Shown here: positions 5,632 through 5,768 of the stretch, one piece after another
Numbering within the stretch: the first letter of the stretch is position 1
How the letters are laid out: each line of letters opens with the position of its first letter
Position numbers and translations under genes: made by a program
Notes under the pieces: generated by a model
Told to the model about the DNA's origin: nothing
The model's database searches: none
Seen by the model: only the letters and a program-made list of their open reading frames with translations
Assembly: GCA_030837825.1 (NCBI GenBank)
Contig: JAUQYB010000052.1
Coordinates: forward strand, 1-5,768
Direction: 5' to 3'
Length of the DNA: 5,768 nucleotides
DNA from: Albidovulum sp.
GTDB taxonomy: Bacteria > Pseudomonadota > Alphaproteobacteria > Rhodobacterales > Rhodobacteraceae

Positions 5632-5768
5632 TCAGGCGTCGAGCGCCCGGCAATCCGAGGGCAGCCAGCCGACCTCGATCTGCTGGCCGGGCTGGAGGCG
5701 CTTCTGGTCGGGCGCGTTGCGCGTCTTGACGATGAATTCGTCGTTGCCCGCCACCAGGAGCCGGGTGC
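5632..5768 (-). CDS. ABC transporter ATP-binding protein, C-terminal TOBE end (5' part outside window)
   Basis: The minus-strand frame entering from the right edge encodes 44 residues, beginning TRLLVAGNDEFIVKTRNAPD and ending LPSDCRALDA, then TGA at 5634-5632. The pattern of a short beta-rich segment, then L-x-P-G-Q-x-I-E-V-G-W and a D-C-R-A-L ending, is that of the C-terminal TOBE domain in PotA-like ATPases of spermidine/putrescine and related importers. The Walker motifs and signature sequence lie outside the window, so catalytic integrity cannot be judged. It is the most upstream visible gene of the operon, 74 bp before SBP2, and would power the two permeases downstream. TOBE domains often take part in regulation or subunit contacts. 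Assignment rests on a short fragment plus the operon context. Confidence 0.85.
   Translation of the reverse strand, partial: TRLLVAGNDEFIVKTRNAPDQKRLQPGQQIEVGWLPSDCRALDA

Noticed and set aside
5558..5653. N-terminal extension of SBP2 from an in-frame ATG at 5653
   Set aside because: It would overlap the end of the ATPase and precede a clear signal peptide at 5557 that has its own ribosome-binding site.

Overview
This window looks like chromosomal DNA from a high-GC alphaproteobacterium, most likely of the Rhodobacterales/Paracoccaceae type. That placement is an inference from strong G/C third-position bias, the style of the ABC transporter proteins and short intergenic gaps; no 16S or other marker gene is present.

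Layout: the left edge (2-226, + strand) holds the last 74 codons of an AEC-family (auxin efflux carrier type) membrane transporter. It converges on a five-gene minus-strand block that fills the rest of the window. In transcription order (right to left) this block is: the C-terminal end of an ABC ATPase of the PotA/spermidine-putrescine type (5632-5768, 5' part outside the window); two paralogous periplasmic solute-binding proteins (SBP2, 4427-5557; SBP1, 3202-4302); a PotB-type permease with a very large periplasmic insertion (1462-3099, 545 aa); and a PotC-type permease with an unusual hydrophobic N-terminal extension (243-1457, 404 aa). Together they encode one complete importer of the polyamine/opine-like ABC class: two alternative binding proteins, two different permease subunits and an ATPase. 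The substrate cannot be read from the sequence.

The most notable features are: (i) the two binding-protein genes are a head-to-tail duplication that includes non-coding flanks, with a conserved leader upstream and the same perfect 10-bp stem hairpin placed 11 nt after each stop codon; (ii) similarity between the copies is patchy, with about 94% nucleotide identity in one 156-bp block against about 65% amino-acid identity in the N-terminal half, suggesting gene conversion or regional constraint; (iii) both permeases are much longer than typical PotB/PotC subunits. The hairpins probably tune mRNA stability or read-through so that binding proteins are made in excess of permeases (inference).

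No RNA genes, insertion sequences, CRISPR arrays or phage features were found. No stretch longer than 300 bases lacks a gene; the largest gaps are 124 bp (4303-4426) and 102 bp (3100-3201). I found an interesting transporter variant but no clearly new kind of system.
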